Source of the DNA: Cryptomeria japonica
Lineage: Eukaryota > Streptophyta > Pinopsida > Cupressales > Cupressaceae
DNA: 64,000 bases
Direction: 5' to 3'
Assembly (NCBI RefSeq): GCF_030272615.1
Contig: NC_081415.1
Location: 416,234,757-416,298,756, forward strand
Below, piece after piece: positions 11,067 to 22,747 of the stretch; within the stretch, counting starts at the first letter, position 1, and every line of letters begins with the position of its first letter. The translations under genes and the position numbers were made by a program. A model generated the notes under the pieces. That model was not told where the DNA came from. It saw nothing but the letters and a program-made list of their open reading frames with translations, and did no database searches.

Positions 11067-11827
11067 GAAGAGGAGAGGAAAACGGATGGCTAGGATGAAT
11101 TTGAGATGAAGGGCTAAGATTTACTTGTGAGCTCACACAAAGTCCAAGAGAGGGTGTGGAGACCATGAAATATGCCTTAAAGGCATTTCGTATCTCCACA
11201 CTCCACAAGATGCATTGGAGGAATTAAAAATTCTCTAAAAAAGGATATCATGGGGATTGGAGGAATAAAAAGGAATTAAAAATTCCTTGGGAGAGGGGAT
11301 TCCTAGAGGAATGTGTGATTTCAAAAATCTTACATTCACCTAGGAAAAGAGCATTTAAAGCTAGTGGCTAGATGAAAAGGATAAAGAGTTGACTTTGTGA
11401 CTAATCATGATGATTAACCATTAACAACTCATTAGGAGGGTGATTAGAGGAAATGTTAGGTGAGATTAATATTTGTAGGAGAATTTGACTAGGAGAGAGA
11501 ATGAGTGGAGGGAATAAAAAATTAGAAAAATAATGTTAAGTGAGTTTAGGGAGTTTCTAGAAGAATGAATTAAGAAGATGATTTGTAGGAATCATGCAGG
11601 TTAACTAATTAATTGAAATTAATTAGCTAAGAGGAAGATTTGTGAGGATTTGATTTTTTTAGAAGAATAAAGAAAGGGATTGATTTATAAATAAATCAAT
11701 CATATGCTATAGTGACAATATTAATTATATTTAATTAATATTGAGAGGAATTTGAATTAACATGATTAATTAATTAATTATGCGAGGAATTAAAAATAAT
11801 TAAAATAATTATTTTTAAGTGTCTACA

Positions 11828-12614
11828 AGAGGATTTCAAACCCAAACTAATGGATCACTTGGTTAAAGGATTTGTACAATGAAGCTTGTTAGAGCTTGCC
11901 CGGTTAGGGGATTTAACTATTGTAATGATAAGAAAACAACAGGTGGTATGATCTATAAATAGCACATCTTACTTGTATAGATCCTCTTCTGCTCACTTAA
12001 TATTGCAACACCGACATACTCTATGACTTCTTCAATAAATTGTATCAACTCATCACTTGTATCTCGCATAATAAAAATAGTTCACAACAATGTCATTTTA
12101 TAGACATTAGATTTCATGTCAGCTCAAGAACCTCATCACAGTTTCCTAGGTTCAATGTATCTGGACAATCTTTCATAACACATCACAGATTACCACCAAA
12201 TCTGTTGGTTAGGGGTAGCTCATCACGACCGTGATAACTCATCACACAATCAGTGAGACCAGCTGGAACACCGATACCGGTTGAGTGTTAACTGCTTCCA
12301 ACACATAGACCGATTGTCCTCCATTTGTCTCCTTGTTGATCTTCGTAGTATCTCCAAACTGGTCTTAGTAAAAATGATCAAAACCAATTGTCATTCCTAC
12401 ATATACCGGTTGTCTACATATACCAGTTAGACACCTTCAAACCTGCTAGACTTCTATATACAAATGATACCGGTTTGCAATACTAAGACTTAGGAGTAGT
12501 ACCGGTTTGTCTTAACTAAGATGACTATGACAATGTGAACATATGTGTGTGTATATGTGCCATCAATGACAACACATAAAGTCATCCATTACAAAAATAA
12601 TCATCAAGGCAACA
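11828..12614 (-). repeat. 3' LTR, truncated by G1 insertion
   Basis: This matches 18265-19041 nearly end to end, including the shared ATGTGTGTGTATATGTGCCA near the right side. The match starts exactly after the G1 LTR terminus. The missing 370 bp or so (equivalent to 17897-18264) should lie beyond the left edge of the window. Confidence 0.9.
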
Positions 12615-12631
12615 ATCTCCCCCTTTGGCAT
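12615..12631 (-). other. Polypurine tract
   Basis: The minus strand reads TGCCAAAGGGGGAGAT immediately before the LTR start TGTTGCC. It would prime plus-strand DNA synthesis. The same tract precedes the LTR of the Sirevirus-like copia at 27080. Confidence 0.85.
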
Positions 12632-13970
12632 TGATGACAACACTTAGAAAATTTCACAACTTTACAACTAAGTGTGCTTACAAAAATTGTACATACATAT
12701 TTCTACTTCCCCTTAACAGTCCATACAAAATTTTCACAACACATACATATTTCTACTCCCCCTTTGACAACAACACCAAATTGAAAAGTAAAATACATAT
12801 ATATATTATATCAAAATTTGCATCAAAAACTACTTATACATAAATATAAGAGTTTTTCAAGGAGTGTTCACTGCAATCTTTAAGAAAATATCACTGAAAG
12901 TAATCTTCATCTATGTAAAACCATTATCCCATGTTTCCAATAATGTTTGAGTGATCTCAATAGTTGTCATAACTTGTGAGCAAATTCTTCCATTCCATCC
13001 ACTGTGCTCATCTCTGGGGTCACCAAAACCACTTTTGAATCCTTGTATGCCCTTTGTAAGATGTCCACTTTTGGACTCAACTAGGTCTTCAGTTCTTTCA
13101 AGGATCAGAGTCGCTTAACCTGTTCAAAATCATAAACAACTAACCAATGTTGCAAAGCATCAACTGATTTGCCAAAATCTAAGGTTGAATCCTATAAAGG
13201 TATGTACTCATTACATATCCTCTCCGGTTTTTTTTTGTCTCTTCTCACCTCTTCTTGAAATCAGAATAGAAAAATGAAACATTAGAAGTATAGGCCAAAA
13301 TCTTTCCTCCAGTTTCAACAACAGTTCTCAAAATATCTTTATTCACAGATAAAGCAATCTTCCCTTTATCAATATATGTCATTATTTGCTTTCCCCTCTT
13401 CTTTCTATAATTCTTTTCAGGTAAGGTATGTGATGCTTCTTCAAGTGATTTCAGTTGGTCAGTAGAATCAACAACCAACTATCCAAGATTGTCGATAGGG
13501 GTAGACAAATTGCCAGTGTCAGTCTCTGGTAGGAGACTTGGCATAATGTCAACAACAGTTTGTATAGTTTCTGCTTCTTTTATCTGCTCTTTTAGCCTTT
13601 TATTTTGAGCTAGGGATTGCATCACTTTAGCAATCTCCATTAGTTCAGATGCACTCAAATTATCTACATCTATAGGCCCTTTAATGCTTATTGAGTCATC
13701 CTCATCATCAGTTTGTTTCTTTTCCTTTGCTTTTTCCTTTTCATCTTTTTTCTCTTCTATCTTCTCCTCTGTTTTCTCTTACTCTTCATCCTTTTTCTTT
13801 CCAATCTCCTTCTCTTCAACCTCTTTCTTCTGTTTCTATTTCTCTGCCTCTATTTGTTTCTCCTGTGTAGCTGTAGTAACCGATGGCAGTTGATTTTCAA
13901 TATGGTGTTCTTTTTCTAGTGGCGGTTGAATATCCATACTTGGTTCATTGACCGGTGCTTCGGCTGCTTC
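12632..13970 (-). pseudogene. Degraded 3' part of the unknown ORF, plus non-coding DNA
   Basis: A minus-strand frame at 13245-13478 (77 codons, LEEASHTLPEKNYRKKRGKQ) looks like the tail of the upstream reading region. Further left the DNA is AT-rich, with short frames only. Around 13700-13860 the minus strand is very rich in Glu/Lys codons, an acidic-basic low-complexity stretch. No conserved domain is recognised. Confidence 0.4.
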
Positions 13971-14342
13971 CTATGTATTAGTAATGGTTGGTTGTTGTAC
14001 TGTTTCCTTAACTAGTTCAATGACATTACCAATTTTATCAATAGTGTTTTGGATTTCTTCAGTATCATCTACAAAGAAAATAACAAGTGGAGAAGTTGTG
14101 TCATCCTTATTCTTAATAGGATAGACAGCATTCGGTGTAACAAACTCTTCAGCATCTAGCTCTGATGGAGCTCCAGACTCTATTTGGTCAAGTTTATTTT
14201 TATGATACTTCAGTTGCTCATTCATCATTTGAATGTCATTAGCTATCCGATGAGTATCATCTTCAACAAGTTGAATCTTTCCATCCAATAAATTCAGTCT
14301 TCTTGTCTTAGAATGAAACTGTCCTTTGAACGTAGCAAGCAA
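13971..14342 (-). pseudogene. Unknown ORF, coiled-coil-like segment
   Basis: This 123-codon minus-strand frame is rich in charged and heptad-like residues (LLDGKIQLVEDDTHRIAND, then MMNEQLKYHKNKLDQIES), which suggests a coiled coil. It follows the basic segment at 14713-14994 and is probably part of the same original long protein. I recognise no family. Confidence 0.45.
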
Positions 14343-14712
14343 TGCTAATAATTAATCTCTAGATAACTCAGGAAAATATTGAATGAAAACTCTATCAATA
14401 ATTTCTTGATCTTGTTCTATAGCTATTTTCCATTTATTTTCAAGAATAGAATACAAAGAATTAGAAATGTCATTTTGAATATCTTGAGGCAATCAATTGT
14501 ATTGACACAGATGGTTGACTACCTCTTGAACAATTTGTTGTTTCTGACCATCATCAAATGAATCAAAATACTCTTTCACATTATCAAACCATTTCCTCCC
14601 TATTTTTTTAATGTCCTCTCAAAATCAGTCATTGGTTTGTATGATGTAACATTAATAGGAGTACTTTGGTTTGAAATATCTCCTACTGGTTTGGATTTCT
14701 TACCAGTTAATT

Positions 14713-14994
14713 TCATCTTTTTGGTTCCTCTTCAGTGTCAGTATCCTCATATTCTGCTTGAAGAATGATATGTCTACCTCTCTTCTTTGTTGCAATTTGC
14801 TTCTTTGCATATACTTTGGGTATCGGTTCCTTTTTGACTTGAATACTTCTTGTCACCCTTGTACCAGTGGTCATTGAAGTTTCTTTCTCAACTTTCTTCT
14901 TTTTCTCTTTGGCACTACTGAGTTGAGCAGGTGCATTCCTTTCCTGGTAAGTTCCCAGTCTTTTCTTCTTCTTATCCTTAGGAGATGTTGGCAT
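14713..14994 (-). pseudogene. Unknown ORF, lysine-rich basic segment
   Basis: This 93-codon minus-strand frame is dominated by lysine (KDKKKKRLG, KEKKKKVEKE, KKRGRH) and closes with an acidic EDTDTEEEPK run. It overlaps the end of the preceding frame by 17 bases in another phase, consistent with a frameshift in one long protein. Basic clusters of this sort could be nuclear-localisation or nucleic-acid-binding sequence, but that is inference. Confidence 0.5.
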
Positions 14995-16045
14995 AACTAA
15001 TTAGTAAGTCATAGTTGACTTCATAGCTCATTTCTTCCATCTCTTCTTCCCTGGGTTCAACGGCCTCCATAAGGCAAAAGTCAGTGGTTACAGTGAAACA
15101 AATGTTTTGTTCAAAGTGTTTCACCACTTCATCAAGTAGCCTTAACCTCATGCTCATCTTCTTTTGAAACTCATTAAAATATTTGTTCATGGCAACATGA
15201 AATGTGTTCTTCATAGCCTTAATGCTATTTTTTATTTGAGTTGTAACCGGTATGTCCTTCAACCATTGAATGTCACCAATTATTGGTATGAAATTCTGAA
15301 AATGGAGGAATAGACCAATCAACAATTGACCATATTTGAAATTTTGATTATTGTCATTCTTGATTGATTTTAAGTTCAACATCAATTGGCTTCTCATTGC
15401 CTCGCACAAGTCATAATTTGTATTCCCTACAATCATCCTATAGGCGGCATGCACAAAAGTAGATGGTACATTGTTCATCTTGCTCAAATGGAATATCTGA
15501 TAGCCAATGACCATAGTTGCAAATCTGACTGCTGGATCTGCAATGTTGTTGACCGATATAGCACGACCATTAGTGGTGGTCTGTGTCAGTGCAATCACAA
15601 TCTTTTTTGAAATTGTCCTCAGTTTTGGTACTTCACCGGTTTGCCAAAAACCAGTCATTGCATGAATTGCTTACTTTGTGATTGTGTGCAACCTGTCAAG
15701 ATACATATATTCTCCATGCACACGAATAAGGATAATCCTAACATTCTCTTCCTCAAAATCTTCAAGAAAATATGCCGCATTATGAAAACCCTTTTCATAA
15801 ACCCTAATGTATTCGGGTTTGATTTTCCCACTCTTATCACACAAAGATTTGAGTTGTGAATAGATTGATAGTGATCCTAGATCCTCAATTTTACAGTCTA
15901 TATAACTGGATAAATCACCTTTAATCATAACACCATCAGGAACTTGAGACAATGCATTATAAGATTATATTTTATCTAATTCCATAGACTCCATAGCTTC
16001 AGTAGTAATCATAAGTCTCTTTGCTGGTGTAGATGATGATGCCAT
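14978..16045 (-). pseudogene. Unknown large ORF of the non-autonomous element
   Basis: On the minus strand an ATG at 16045 opens a frame of about 355 codons to 14978. It is interrupted only by in-frame stops at about 15967 and 15671. It begins MASSSTPAKRLMITTEAMES. The middle has a mixed helical, globular look (VRFATMVIGYQIFHLSKMNN, YGQLLIGLFLHFQNFIPIIG). No retroviral enzyme motif is present. It occupies the place where pol would be. Repeated unknown ORFs in this position are known from plant non-autonomous LTR elements, but I cannot name this one. Its long, nearly open frame suggests it was once translated. Confidence 0.6.
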
Positions 16046-16617
16046 TATAGATAATCTTGATTTGAGAGAGATTAACAAAAGAAGACCTTATTCCCTTCGC
16101 ATTGGCAGGGTTTCCAGTTGATCTCTCGAATGCACACCCGTTTTGCCTTCTCTTATCTTTGAATCCGATTCAACTTTTGATCCACAACACAAATCCGTTC
16201 ACAATCAGCTAACAATTCTCTGTTTCTCTTTGTAAGTGTTCAAAATCTTCTTCTTCGAATGCAATTAGGGTAAAGGTAACTTAGTAAAACTTTCTTTTAT
16301 AAAATTACCCACTGTATTAATTGTACAACCGATAGGGCAACAAACCCTAATTACCACTTAATAAACTCACCTATACCAATAGAAATATAGTCGATCGGTA
16401 ATCCTTACAAAAATGATAGGTAACGATATCAAGAATTCTCATAATACAACTCGAAATGCAAAACATCTCTTACCATACACTCTTCAAGGGTTTCGTAAGT
16501 AGATTTACCGCTATGCTCCCCTTACGCTTGTTGAAAAGCTTAGTTCTCCAGTGCAAGATTCTCCACACTAGGTGAAGGGTTAGATTCTTCTACTGGCTTA
16601 TCCTCACTTTTCTTCTT

Positions 16618-17858
16618 CTAGATTTTGTTTGTCTTTGCTCTTCTTTCTTCAACATTGACCTTTTGCTTACCTTTCGGATCTTCAGAGTGGTTAACTGGTT
16701 TATTCTTTATGATTTTGTAGAACTTTGCCATGTGTCCCGGTTTGTGACAATGATAGCAGGCCATCCTAGATGTTCTGCAAGGTCCTGCATTACCTCTTCT
16801 AGTTCTCCTTTTGCAGTTCATAACCACATGTCCATAGTTATTGCAAATTGTGCAAATCACAATTGTTACCTTTTCCATTTCATATGGACTGAACTAGTTG
16901 ACATAGGGTTTTTGTCAGTTCATGTTTCTCTAGTTGTCATAGGTCCTTCTCAAGTCATCGTTAGGTCTTGGATTCATGTGAGGTGCTAGATTGTTTGCTC
17001 CACATTTGTATTCAACTGATCTATGTCCATACATGTTGCATGTGTAACAATGACCTTCAAATCTTCTAGACACGTATCTAGCATTAGCATTATAGCCTAT
17101 GTTTTCATTAGATCCGCTTTTGCACACATTAGCAGTATGTCTAGGTTTGTGACAGATAAAACAAATAGGTTTGAAAGCTTTCTTACCGGTAGGCTTCTTA
17201 GCCTTAGGAGCAGTTTTACCTTTGTGCATGTTTCTCTTGGTACAAGGAGATTCTCCTTTCTCAAATGTATTGAATCGTAGTCTATATGTGTCACCTTTCA
17301 TCCTCTGAGATTGGATCTTCTCATCTAGCATAGAAGAACTCTTATTGAATTTTTAAGCTTCCCATTAGCCTCAGTAAGCTCTTTGGTAAGATCTTCATTA
17401 TGCTTTGTCAGAGTCTCTCTTAGAGACATTGCCATTTCAATATCTAACTATAAAGCTTATTTCTCTTCCTTCTCCTCATGCCAATGTTCATGCAAAGTTG
17501 CATTCTCCTACTTGATCTTAGAAATCTCATGATCTCTCTCTTTGATTAAGTCTTCGGTTGCCCTCCTTGCTTCAAGTTCTTAACTCATGCAGATTATTAG
17601 GGCTTCAAGTTCTCTCCTCAGATTTAGTTTTTCACCATTCAATTTTTCCACTTCTTTAGCTAGTGCATCAATGTTGGCCTCATCTGAAGAACTATTGTCA
17701 GAGATCTCCAATAGTTGCTCAATCATCTCTCTCCTCTTAACTTGTGACTCTTTAAATCTGCCTCTCAGGGTTTCAAGCTCTTCCTTGGTTGCATCAAGAA
17801 CTCTAGCCATCTCTATATAACTCATATCTCCCATAGTGGCTTTAGGGTTTCCTTCCAA
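16618..17858 (-). pseudogene. gag with coiled coil and four zinc knuckles
   Basis: The minus-strand gag starts at 17858, only 25 bases after the priming site. The first 92 codons are strongly heptad-like (VLDATKEELETLRGRF, ALAKEVEKLNGEKL). After a frameshift, 17331-16930 carries CFICHKPRHTANVC and CYTCNMYGHRSVEYKC. The same frame continues at 16878-16618 with CTICNNYGHVVMNC and a fourth knuckle, CYHCHKPGHMAKFY, whose last Cys has become Tyr. It would package element RNA. Stops and a frameshift make it defective. Confidence 0.75.
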
Positions 17859-17882
17859 GTGATTAAGCCTTAAGGAAGTTAG

Positions 17883-17894
17883 GCTCTAATACCA
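17883..17894 (-). other. Primer-binding site (initiator tRNA-Met type)
   Basis: The minus strand reads TGGTATTAGAGC two bases after the LTR end (TCTATCA). It differs by one base from the classic plant initiator-tRNA-Met site TGGTATCAGAGC. This fixes the 5' LTR as 17897-19041. Confidence 0.88.
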
Positions 17895-17896
17895 AT

Positions 17897-19041
17897 TGAT
17901 AGACTTATAAAGCACAGAGAGGGGGGGGTGAATCAGTGATAGAAAAAATAATACCACTTCAAACACAAACCAGTAAAAATAATTAACCAATTTACTTAAA
18001 ACTATGCTTGCAATCCAAAGTGTTATAAAAGCATCCACAACAAGTAAAACATCCATCATAACACAAGTGTTTATGCGTGGAAAACCCAACTGGGAAAAAC
18101 AACAATGAGATGGGACTCACAAGTTAACTATCTACAGTAATAGGTAATTGACCAGTTAAGGTCTACAAAGTGCTCTGCTAGGAGCGAATCCTATGAAAGA
18201 TCCCAAAGCCCTATTAGGAGCTATACCCAGTTAAAGGCAGTACCCTGTTAGGAGTAACCTCGATAGAGGATTTCAAACCCAAACTAATGGATCATCTGGT
18301 TAGAGGATTTGTACAATGAAGCTTGTTAGAGCTTACCCGGTTAGGGGATTTAACTGTTGTAATGATAAGAAAACAATAGGTGGTATGATCTAGAAATAAC
18401 ACATCTTGCTTGTATAGATCCTCTTATGCTCACTTAATACTACAACACCGACATACTCTGTAAATTCTTCAATAAATTGTATCAACTCATCACTTGTATC
18501 TCGCATAATAAAAATAGTTCATCACAATGTCATTTTATAGACATTAGATTTCATGTCGGCTCAAGAACCTCATCACAATTTCCTAGGTTCAATGTAACTA
18601 GACAATCTTTCATAACACATCATAGATTACCGCCAAATCTATCAGTTAGGGGTAGCTCATCATGACCGGTGATAACTCATCACACAATCAGTGAAACCGG
18701 TTGGAATACCGATACCGGTTGAGTGTTAACCGCTTGCAACTCATAGACCGATTGTCCTCCATTTGCCTCCTTGTTGATCTCTGCAGTATCTCCAAACTAG
18801 TCTCAGTGAAAATGATCAAAACCAATTGTCAATCCTGCATCTACATATACCGGTTAGACACCTTCAAACCGGTTGGACTTCTTTATACAAATGATATCGG
18901 TTTGCAATACTAAGACTTAGGAGTAGTACCGATTTGTCTTAACTAAGATTACTATGACAATGTGAACATATGTGTGTGTATATGTGCCATCAATGACAAC
19001 ACATAAAGTCATCCATTACAAAAGTCATCATCAAGCCAACA
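17897..19041 (-). repeat. 5' LTR, complete (1145 bp)
   Basis: In element orientation it starts TGTTGGCTTGATG at 19041 and ends ...TCTATCA at 17897, next to the priming site. It contains many ACCGGT-type words, as does the Sirevirus-like copia LTR. Confidence 0.9.
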
Positions 19042-19293
19042 ATAAGTGTAGTGTGAAATGAACTTGTTAGCCAACTCCTAGAAAGATTGGATAGTCGGAG
19101 GTAATCGAGAAAACCATTCCATAGTGTCTCCTCCAAGACTACGAGGGAACAGTCTCATAAGATATTTTCATCCACTACAAATTCCAAGGTAGTGGCACAA
19201 AATTCTCTCAAGTGATCTTTAGGGTCCCCTTTTCCTCTATACTTATCTAGTTTTGGTATCTCCCAATGGCTAGGAAAAGGTGGCATCAGAATG
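19042..19293 (-). pseudogene. G5 gag capsid fragment (between two insertions)
   Basis: The minus strand encodes a gypsy gag core: WEIPKLDKYRGKGDPKDHLR-like residues near 19230-19270, then LFPRSLGGDTMEWFSRLPP near 19085-19160. One stop follows and then ELANKFISHYTY. The pattern matches the G1 capsid at 6748-7467. On the right it is cut by the Tork-like copia, and the duplicated GAATG shows that it continues at 24285. On the left it ends abruptly where the non-autonomous element starts. Confidence 0.85.
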
Positions 19294-19688
19294 TGTTAGG
19301 GTTTCAAGCAGATTCGAAGCAAATATGAACTAACAATTATATGCAAATTTAAATACAAAAGATAAAGAAATAAAAAAGGACACAAATAACATAGAGATTT
19401 AACGTGGTTCACCCAGAATGGGTTACGTCCACCATACACAATCATCCAATCTTTCTTATTATCAAGCAAAAAATAGTACATCAACCCTTACCATGCCTTA
19501 AGCATCCCAACCGCTTATAACATGTGTTTTTAGGGCAACAAACAAAGTCGGCCTTTTTAGGGTTTTATTACAATATCCGTTTTCATCAACGAAAAATGAA
19601 AATTTCTCGGGGGCTCCCGCCCCCAAACCCCAGCGAGGATACATGCTGAGTGTACAGTACTTTGCTGATCAGTCACCACATTTTAACA
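19294..19688 (-). repeat. Tork-like copia 3' LTR (395 bp)
   Basis: It starts TGTTAAAATGTGG and ends CCTAACA in element orientation. It aligns with 23809-24284 but lacks about 81 bp of C/G-rich sequence present there. Confidence 0.95.
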
Positions 19689-19705
19689 ATCTCCCACTTG
19701 GAGAC
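19689..19705 (-). other. Polypurine tract of the Tork-like copia
   Basis: The minus strand reads GTCTCCAAGTGGGAGAT immediately before the LTR start. A second similar CTCCCACTTGG motif lies about 37 bases to the right on the plus strand. Confidence 0.75.
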
Positions 19706-19869
19706 TAATCAGGCTCCACACCAAACAATCTCCCACTTGGATACTGATACTACACGACACCACTGTACATGCAACATTCGCTGGATAAAACACTAGGAAT
19801 CGACTGGTATAAATTCCAAAATTATCAATCAAGAAGACCAATAGAAACTGATGAAGAAATCAACTTCTC

Positions 19870-20207
19870 CTATGGAACTGCCTTCGTGAACATATCGGCA
19901 GGATTCTCACTTGTGTGAATCTTCTCAAGCCGTAACTGACCCTCCTCCAAAACAGTCCGAATGAAGTGGTACCTGAGCTGAATGTGCTTTGTCCTTGAAT
20001 GAAAAGCAAAGTTCTTCGCAAGATGAATGGCACTTTGGCTATCAGTATACAATGGGCTATCCTCTTGTGTCTGACCCAATTCCTCCAAAAAACATTGCAA
20101 CCAAATCATCTCCTTGCTGGCTTCTGTAGCAACAACATACTAAGCTTTAGTGGTTGAAAGTGCAACAACCTTTTGCAGCCTAGAAATCCAATTGACTGCA
20201 ATTCCCC
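19870..20207 (-). pseudogene. Tork-like copia RNase H
   Basis: The minus strand shows a copia RNase H: residues VVALSTTKA then a stop then YVVATEASKE (near 20110-20175). These are followed by the open 79-codon stretch at 19870-20109 with LYTDSQSAIHLAKN (third catalytic Asp), HSRTKHIQLRYHFIR and NPADMFTKAVP, the usual C-terminal end. It is in a different frame from the RT at 20208-21107, so a frameshift lies near 20208. The acidic residue in the STAEAEY-type motif is lost to Lys plus a stop. Confidence 0.88.
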
Positions 20208-21544
20208 CTACAGTAAAAACATCCCTATAGTACTCCTCCATGAATCAATATCACCCACCAGATCAGAGTCAACAAATCCACTTAGAGCAGCATTAGATCC
20301 TTTGAAACATAATGCCTTCGTAGTAGTTCCTTTCAAATACCGAAGAATCCATTTCACAGCATTCCAATGTTCCATACTCGGATTACTCATAAACTTGCTC
20401 ACAACTCCCACTGCATGTGCAATATCTGGCCTTGTGCATACCATTGCATACATCAAACTACCAACAGCTGATGAATACGGGATGTTAGACATTTTATTAA
20501 CCTCTTCTTGTGCCTTTGGGCACATCTCCTTAGTCAATTTGAAATGACTAGCCAAAGGTGTACTAACTGCTTTTACATCCTGCATGTTAAATATTTTCAA
20601 CACCTTCTTTATATACTCACTTTGGGACAAATTCAAGGTTCTATTTTTCCTGTCCTGTGTAATCCTCATACCAAGAATTTGCTTAGTTGCACCCAAATCC
20701 TTCATAGCAAATGACCTAGCTAATTTTTGTTTAAGATCATTTATATGTTGCATGTTAGACCCAGCAACAAGCATGTCATCAACATAAAGCAATAGGATAA
20801 TATAACTGTCATTATCAAATCTCTTAAAATATACACAATGATCAGAATGACATCTATGATAACCGTGTTCAGCCATGAAACTATCAAATTTTAAATACCA
20901 TTGTCGGGGTGCTTGCTTTAGGCCATACAGACTTTTCTTCAACCTGCACACCAAGTTCTCCTTACCTTTGACCTTATATCCCTTTGGTTGCAACATGTAA
21001 ATTTCCTCCTCCAAATCTCCATGGAGAAAAGTTTTTTTGACATCTAATTGTTCAAGATGTAAATCATCTGCAGCCACAAAACTAAGTACAGTTCTAATTG
21101 AAGTCATTTTTACAACTGGAGAAAATATTTCATCATAATCTATACCCTTTTTCTATGCAAAAACTTTTACCACAAGTCTGGCCTTATATCTTTTCTGACC
21201 TCCTTCCTCCTCCTTCAGCCGATAAACCCATTTGTTAGGCAAGGCTCTTTTTTCTGCAGGTAAAGGGACTAAGTCCCAAGTCTTATTTTCATCAAGGAGT
21301 CCATCTCCTCTTTCATGCCTAGCTCCCACTGTTGTTTGGCATCTACCTGCATTGCTTCTTCATATTCTTCTGGTTCACCAGAATCCATTAATAAAATAGA
21401 ATACAAAGAAGGAGAAAATCTTTCAGGGGGTCTACTTGTCCTCGTAGAATGTCTAACACTTGCAGGAGTTTGTGGGACAATCTGTTGTTGCAGAGCATCA
21501 GGTACCTGTGGCATTTCATTTTCAGGAATCTCATCCAACACCAC
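20208..21544 (-). pseudogene. Tork-like copia reverse transcriptase
   Basis: The RT copies the element RNA. The minus strand first has the linker (21269-21544, with RHSTRTSRPPERFSPSLYS, the common lead-in to copia RT), then a frameshift region. The 299-codon RT core (20208-21107) shows LEQLDVKKTFLHGDLEEEIY, SLYGLKQAPRQWYLKF, the intact catalytic LLLYVDDMLVAG, KDLGATKQILGM and RPDIAHAVGVVSKF. The first catalytic position reads DVKKTFL where copia elements usually have DVKTAFL. The YVDD box is intact. Confidence 0.92.
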
Positions 21545-21577
21545 ATATTCTTGTTTGTCTTGTTCATGCTTCTTTTC

Positions 21578-22732
21578 CTACATCTGTTCTTTATACATAA
21601 CCTTCTCATTGAATATAACATCTCTACTTCTAATTATTTTCTTATTTTCAAAATCCCATAACCGATAGCCATATTTATCTATCCCATATCCAATGAAGGT
21701 ACATTTCAGAGATTTAGCATCAAGCTTGGTTCTGTTTTCTTTATCAACATGGACAAAAGCTTCACAACCAAAAGTTTTTAGAAAAGAATAATTTACCTTT
21801 TTACTAGTCCATGCCTCCTCTGGAATACCACCATCCAAAGAGGTTGAAGGTCCTCTATTTATCAAATAGACAGCAGTATGTACAGCATCTACCCAAAAAT
21901 GTAAGGGCAATCCAGCATGCAATCTCATGCTCCTCGCGTGTTCCATGATTGTCCTATTCATTCTCTCTAACACACCATTTTCCTGTGGAGTTCCTGGAAC
22001 TGTCTTCTGCTTTTGAATCCCATTTAAGGAGCAGTAATCTTCAAATGCTTTGCTGCAATACTCACCTCCATTATCCGATCTGAGACACTTCAACTTTTTT
22101 CCTGTCTCATTCTCAACCAAAGCTTTCCATTTCTTAAAAGTTTCAAAAACATCTGATTTTTGTTTTAGGAAATATACCCATGTTTTTCTGGTTGAGTCAT
22201 CAATAAAAATAACATAATAACAAGAGCCACCAAGAGATGATAACTGAGCCAGTCCCCATACATCTGAATGTACAAGCTCTAACTTCTCACTCTTCTTCTC
22301 TTTCCCAACCTTAAGAAATCTGACTCTTTTCTGTTTACCATAAACACAGTTTTCACAGAACTCTAAATCAATCTTCTTTAGTCCTGGCAATAGATTTTTG
22401 GAGTGAAGGGTTTTCATCCCTTTCTCACTCATGTGCCCAAGCCTATGGTGCCACATTATCAAATCTGTTCTTGCAACATTTATTGTTGTTGTCCCTGCAG
22501 TAACTTTATCTGTAGTAGCTAAGGTAGAGTAAGTGTTACCAGTACACAGATATAATGTGCCTACTTTTGCACCTTTAGCTACTACTAATGATCCTTTAGT
22601 GAACTTCCACATACTGTCTGAGAAGGTAACTATGCAACCTTCACTACCTAGTTGCCCTGCAGAAATTAAATTTCTTCTTAAATTAGGAACATGTCTTACC
22701 TCCTGCAGAAACCAGTCATTACCATTCAGCAA
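21578..22732 (-). pseudogene. Tork-like copia integrase (catalytic triad intact)
   Basis: This 384-codon minus-strand frame lies in the same frame as gag-protease and is separated by a single stop at 22748. The zinc-binding HHCC region shows WHHRLGHMSEKGMK and CENCVYGK. The core shows HSDVWG (first Asp), RSDNGGEY (second Asp) and PQENGVLERMNRT (Glu), so all three catalytic residues are present. The C-terminal GKPPY-like module is FGCEAFVHVDKENRTKLD with FIGYGIDKYGYRLW. It would act in the nucleus to insert cDNA. A TAG at its left end separates it from RT. Confidence 0.93.
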
Positions 22733-22747
22733 CTTGATCTTTATCTT

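Larger units (their letters stand above)
1..11827 (-). mobile_element. G1: Tat-like Ty3/gypsy retrotransposon, 3' LTR outside window
   Basis: On the minus strand the order is 5' LTR (right side), gag, protease, a spacer with a G-patch-like motif, reverse transcriptase, RNase H, a second RNase H and integrase. The extra RNase H between the first RNase H and integrase is characteristic of the plant Tat/Ogre group, so I place it there. The right end is the LTR start TGTAGACAC read on the minus strand, at 11827, and it abuts sequence that aligns with the LTR of the next element from 11828 on. G1 therefore inserted into that LTR. No LTR copy is seen between 1 and 900, so the 3' LTR lies left of the window. 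Multiple stops and frameshifts and altered catalytic residues show that it is dead. Confidence 0.9.
8341..11827 (-). repeat. G1 5' LTR and leader (left border not resolved)
   Basis: The right border at 11827 is firm: the minus strand begins TGTAGACACTT there. The left border and primer-binding site could not be identified, so the first few hundred bases on the left are probably leader. Within it, 8540-8770 resembles 25900-26026 plus 32733-32815 in the G5 element, including the shared phrase CTCCATGGC and neighbours. This shows that the two gypsy elements are related and that the segment is LTR-type sequence. It contains internal tandem repeats, listed separately, and no supported gene. Confidence 0.65.
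11828..19041 (-). mobile_element. Non-autonomous Sirevirus-like LTR element with unknown ORF
   Basis: Direct repeats at 11828-12614 and 17897-19041 are the LTRs. The priming site at 17883-17894 and a polypurine tract at 12615-12631 set the minus orientation. The interior carries gag with several zinc knuckles and then a long unrelated reading region, and no protease, integrase or reverse transcriptase that I can see. The polypurine tract and LTR layout resemble those of the Sirevirus-like copia at 26027-32732, so it probably borrowed enzymes from such a relative (inference). The left LTR is cut by G1. The right end abuts G5 gag sequence. Confidence 0.85.

Noticed and set aside
13684-13919. 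Plus-strand frames rich in Phe and Ser (FSFSSFFSS type)
   Set aside because: They are antisense shadows of the Glu/Lys-rich minus-strand coding remnant.
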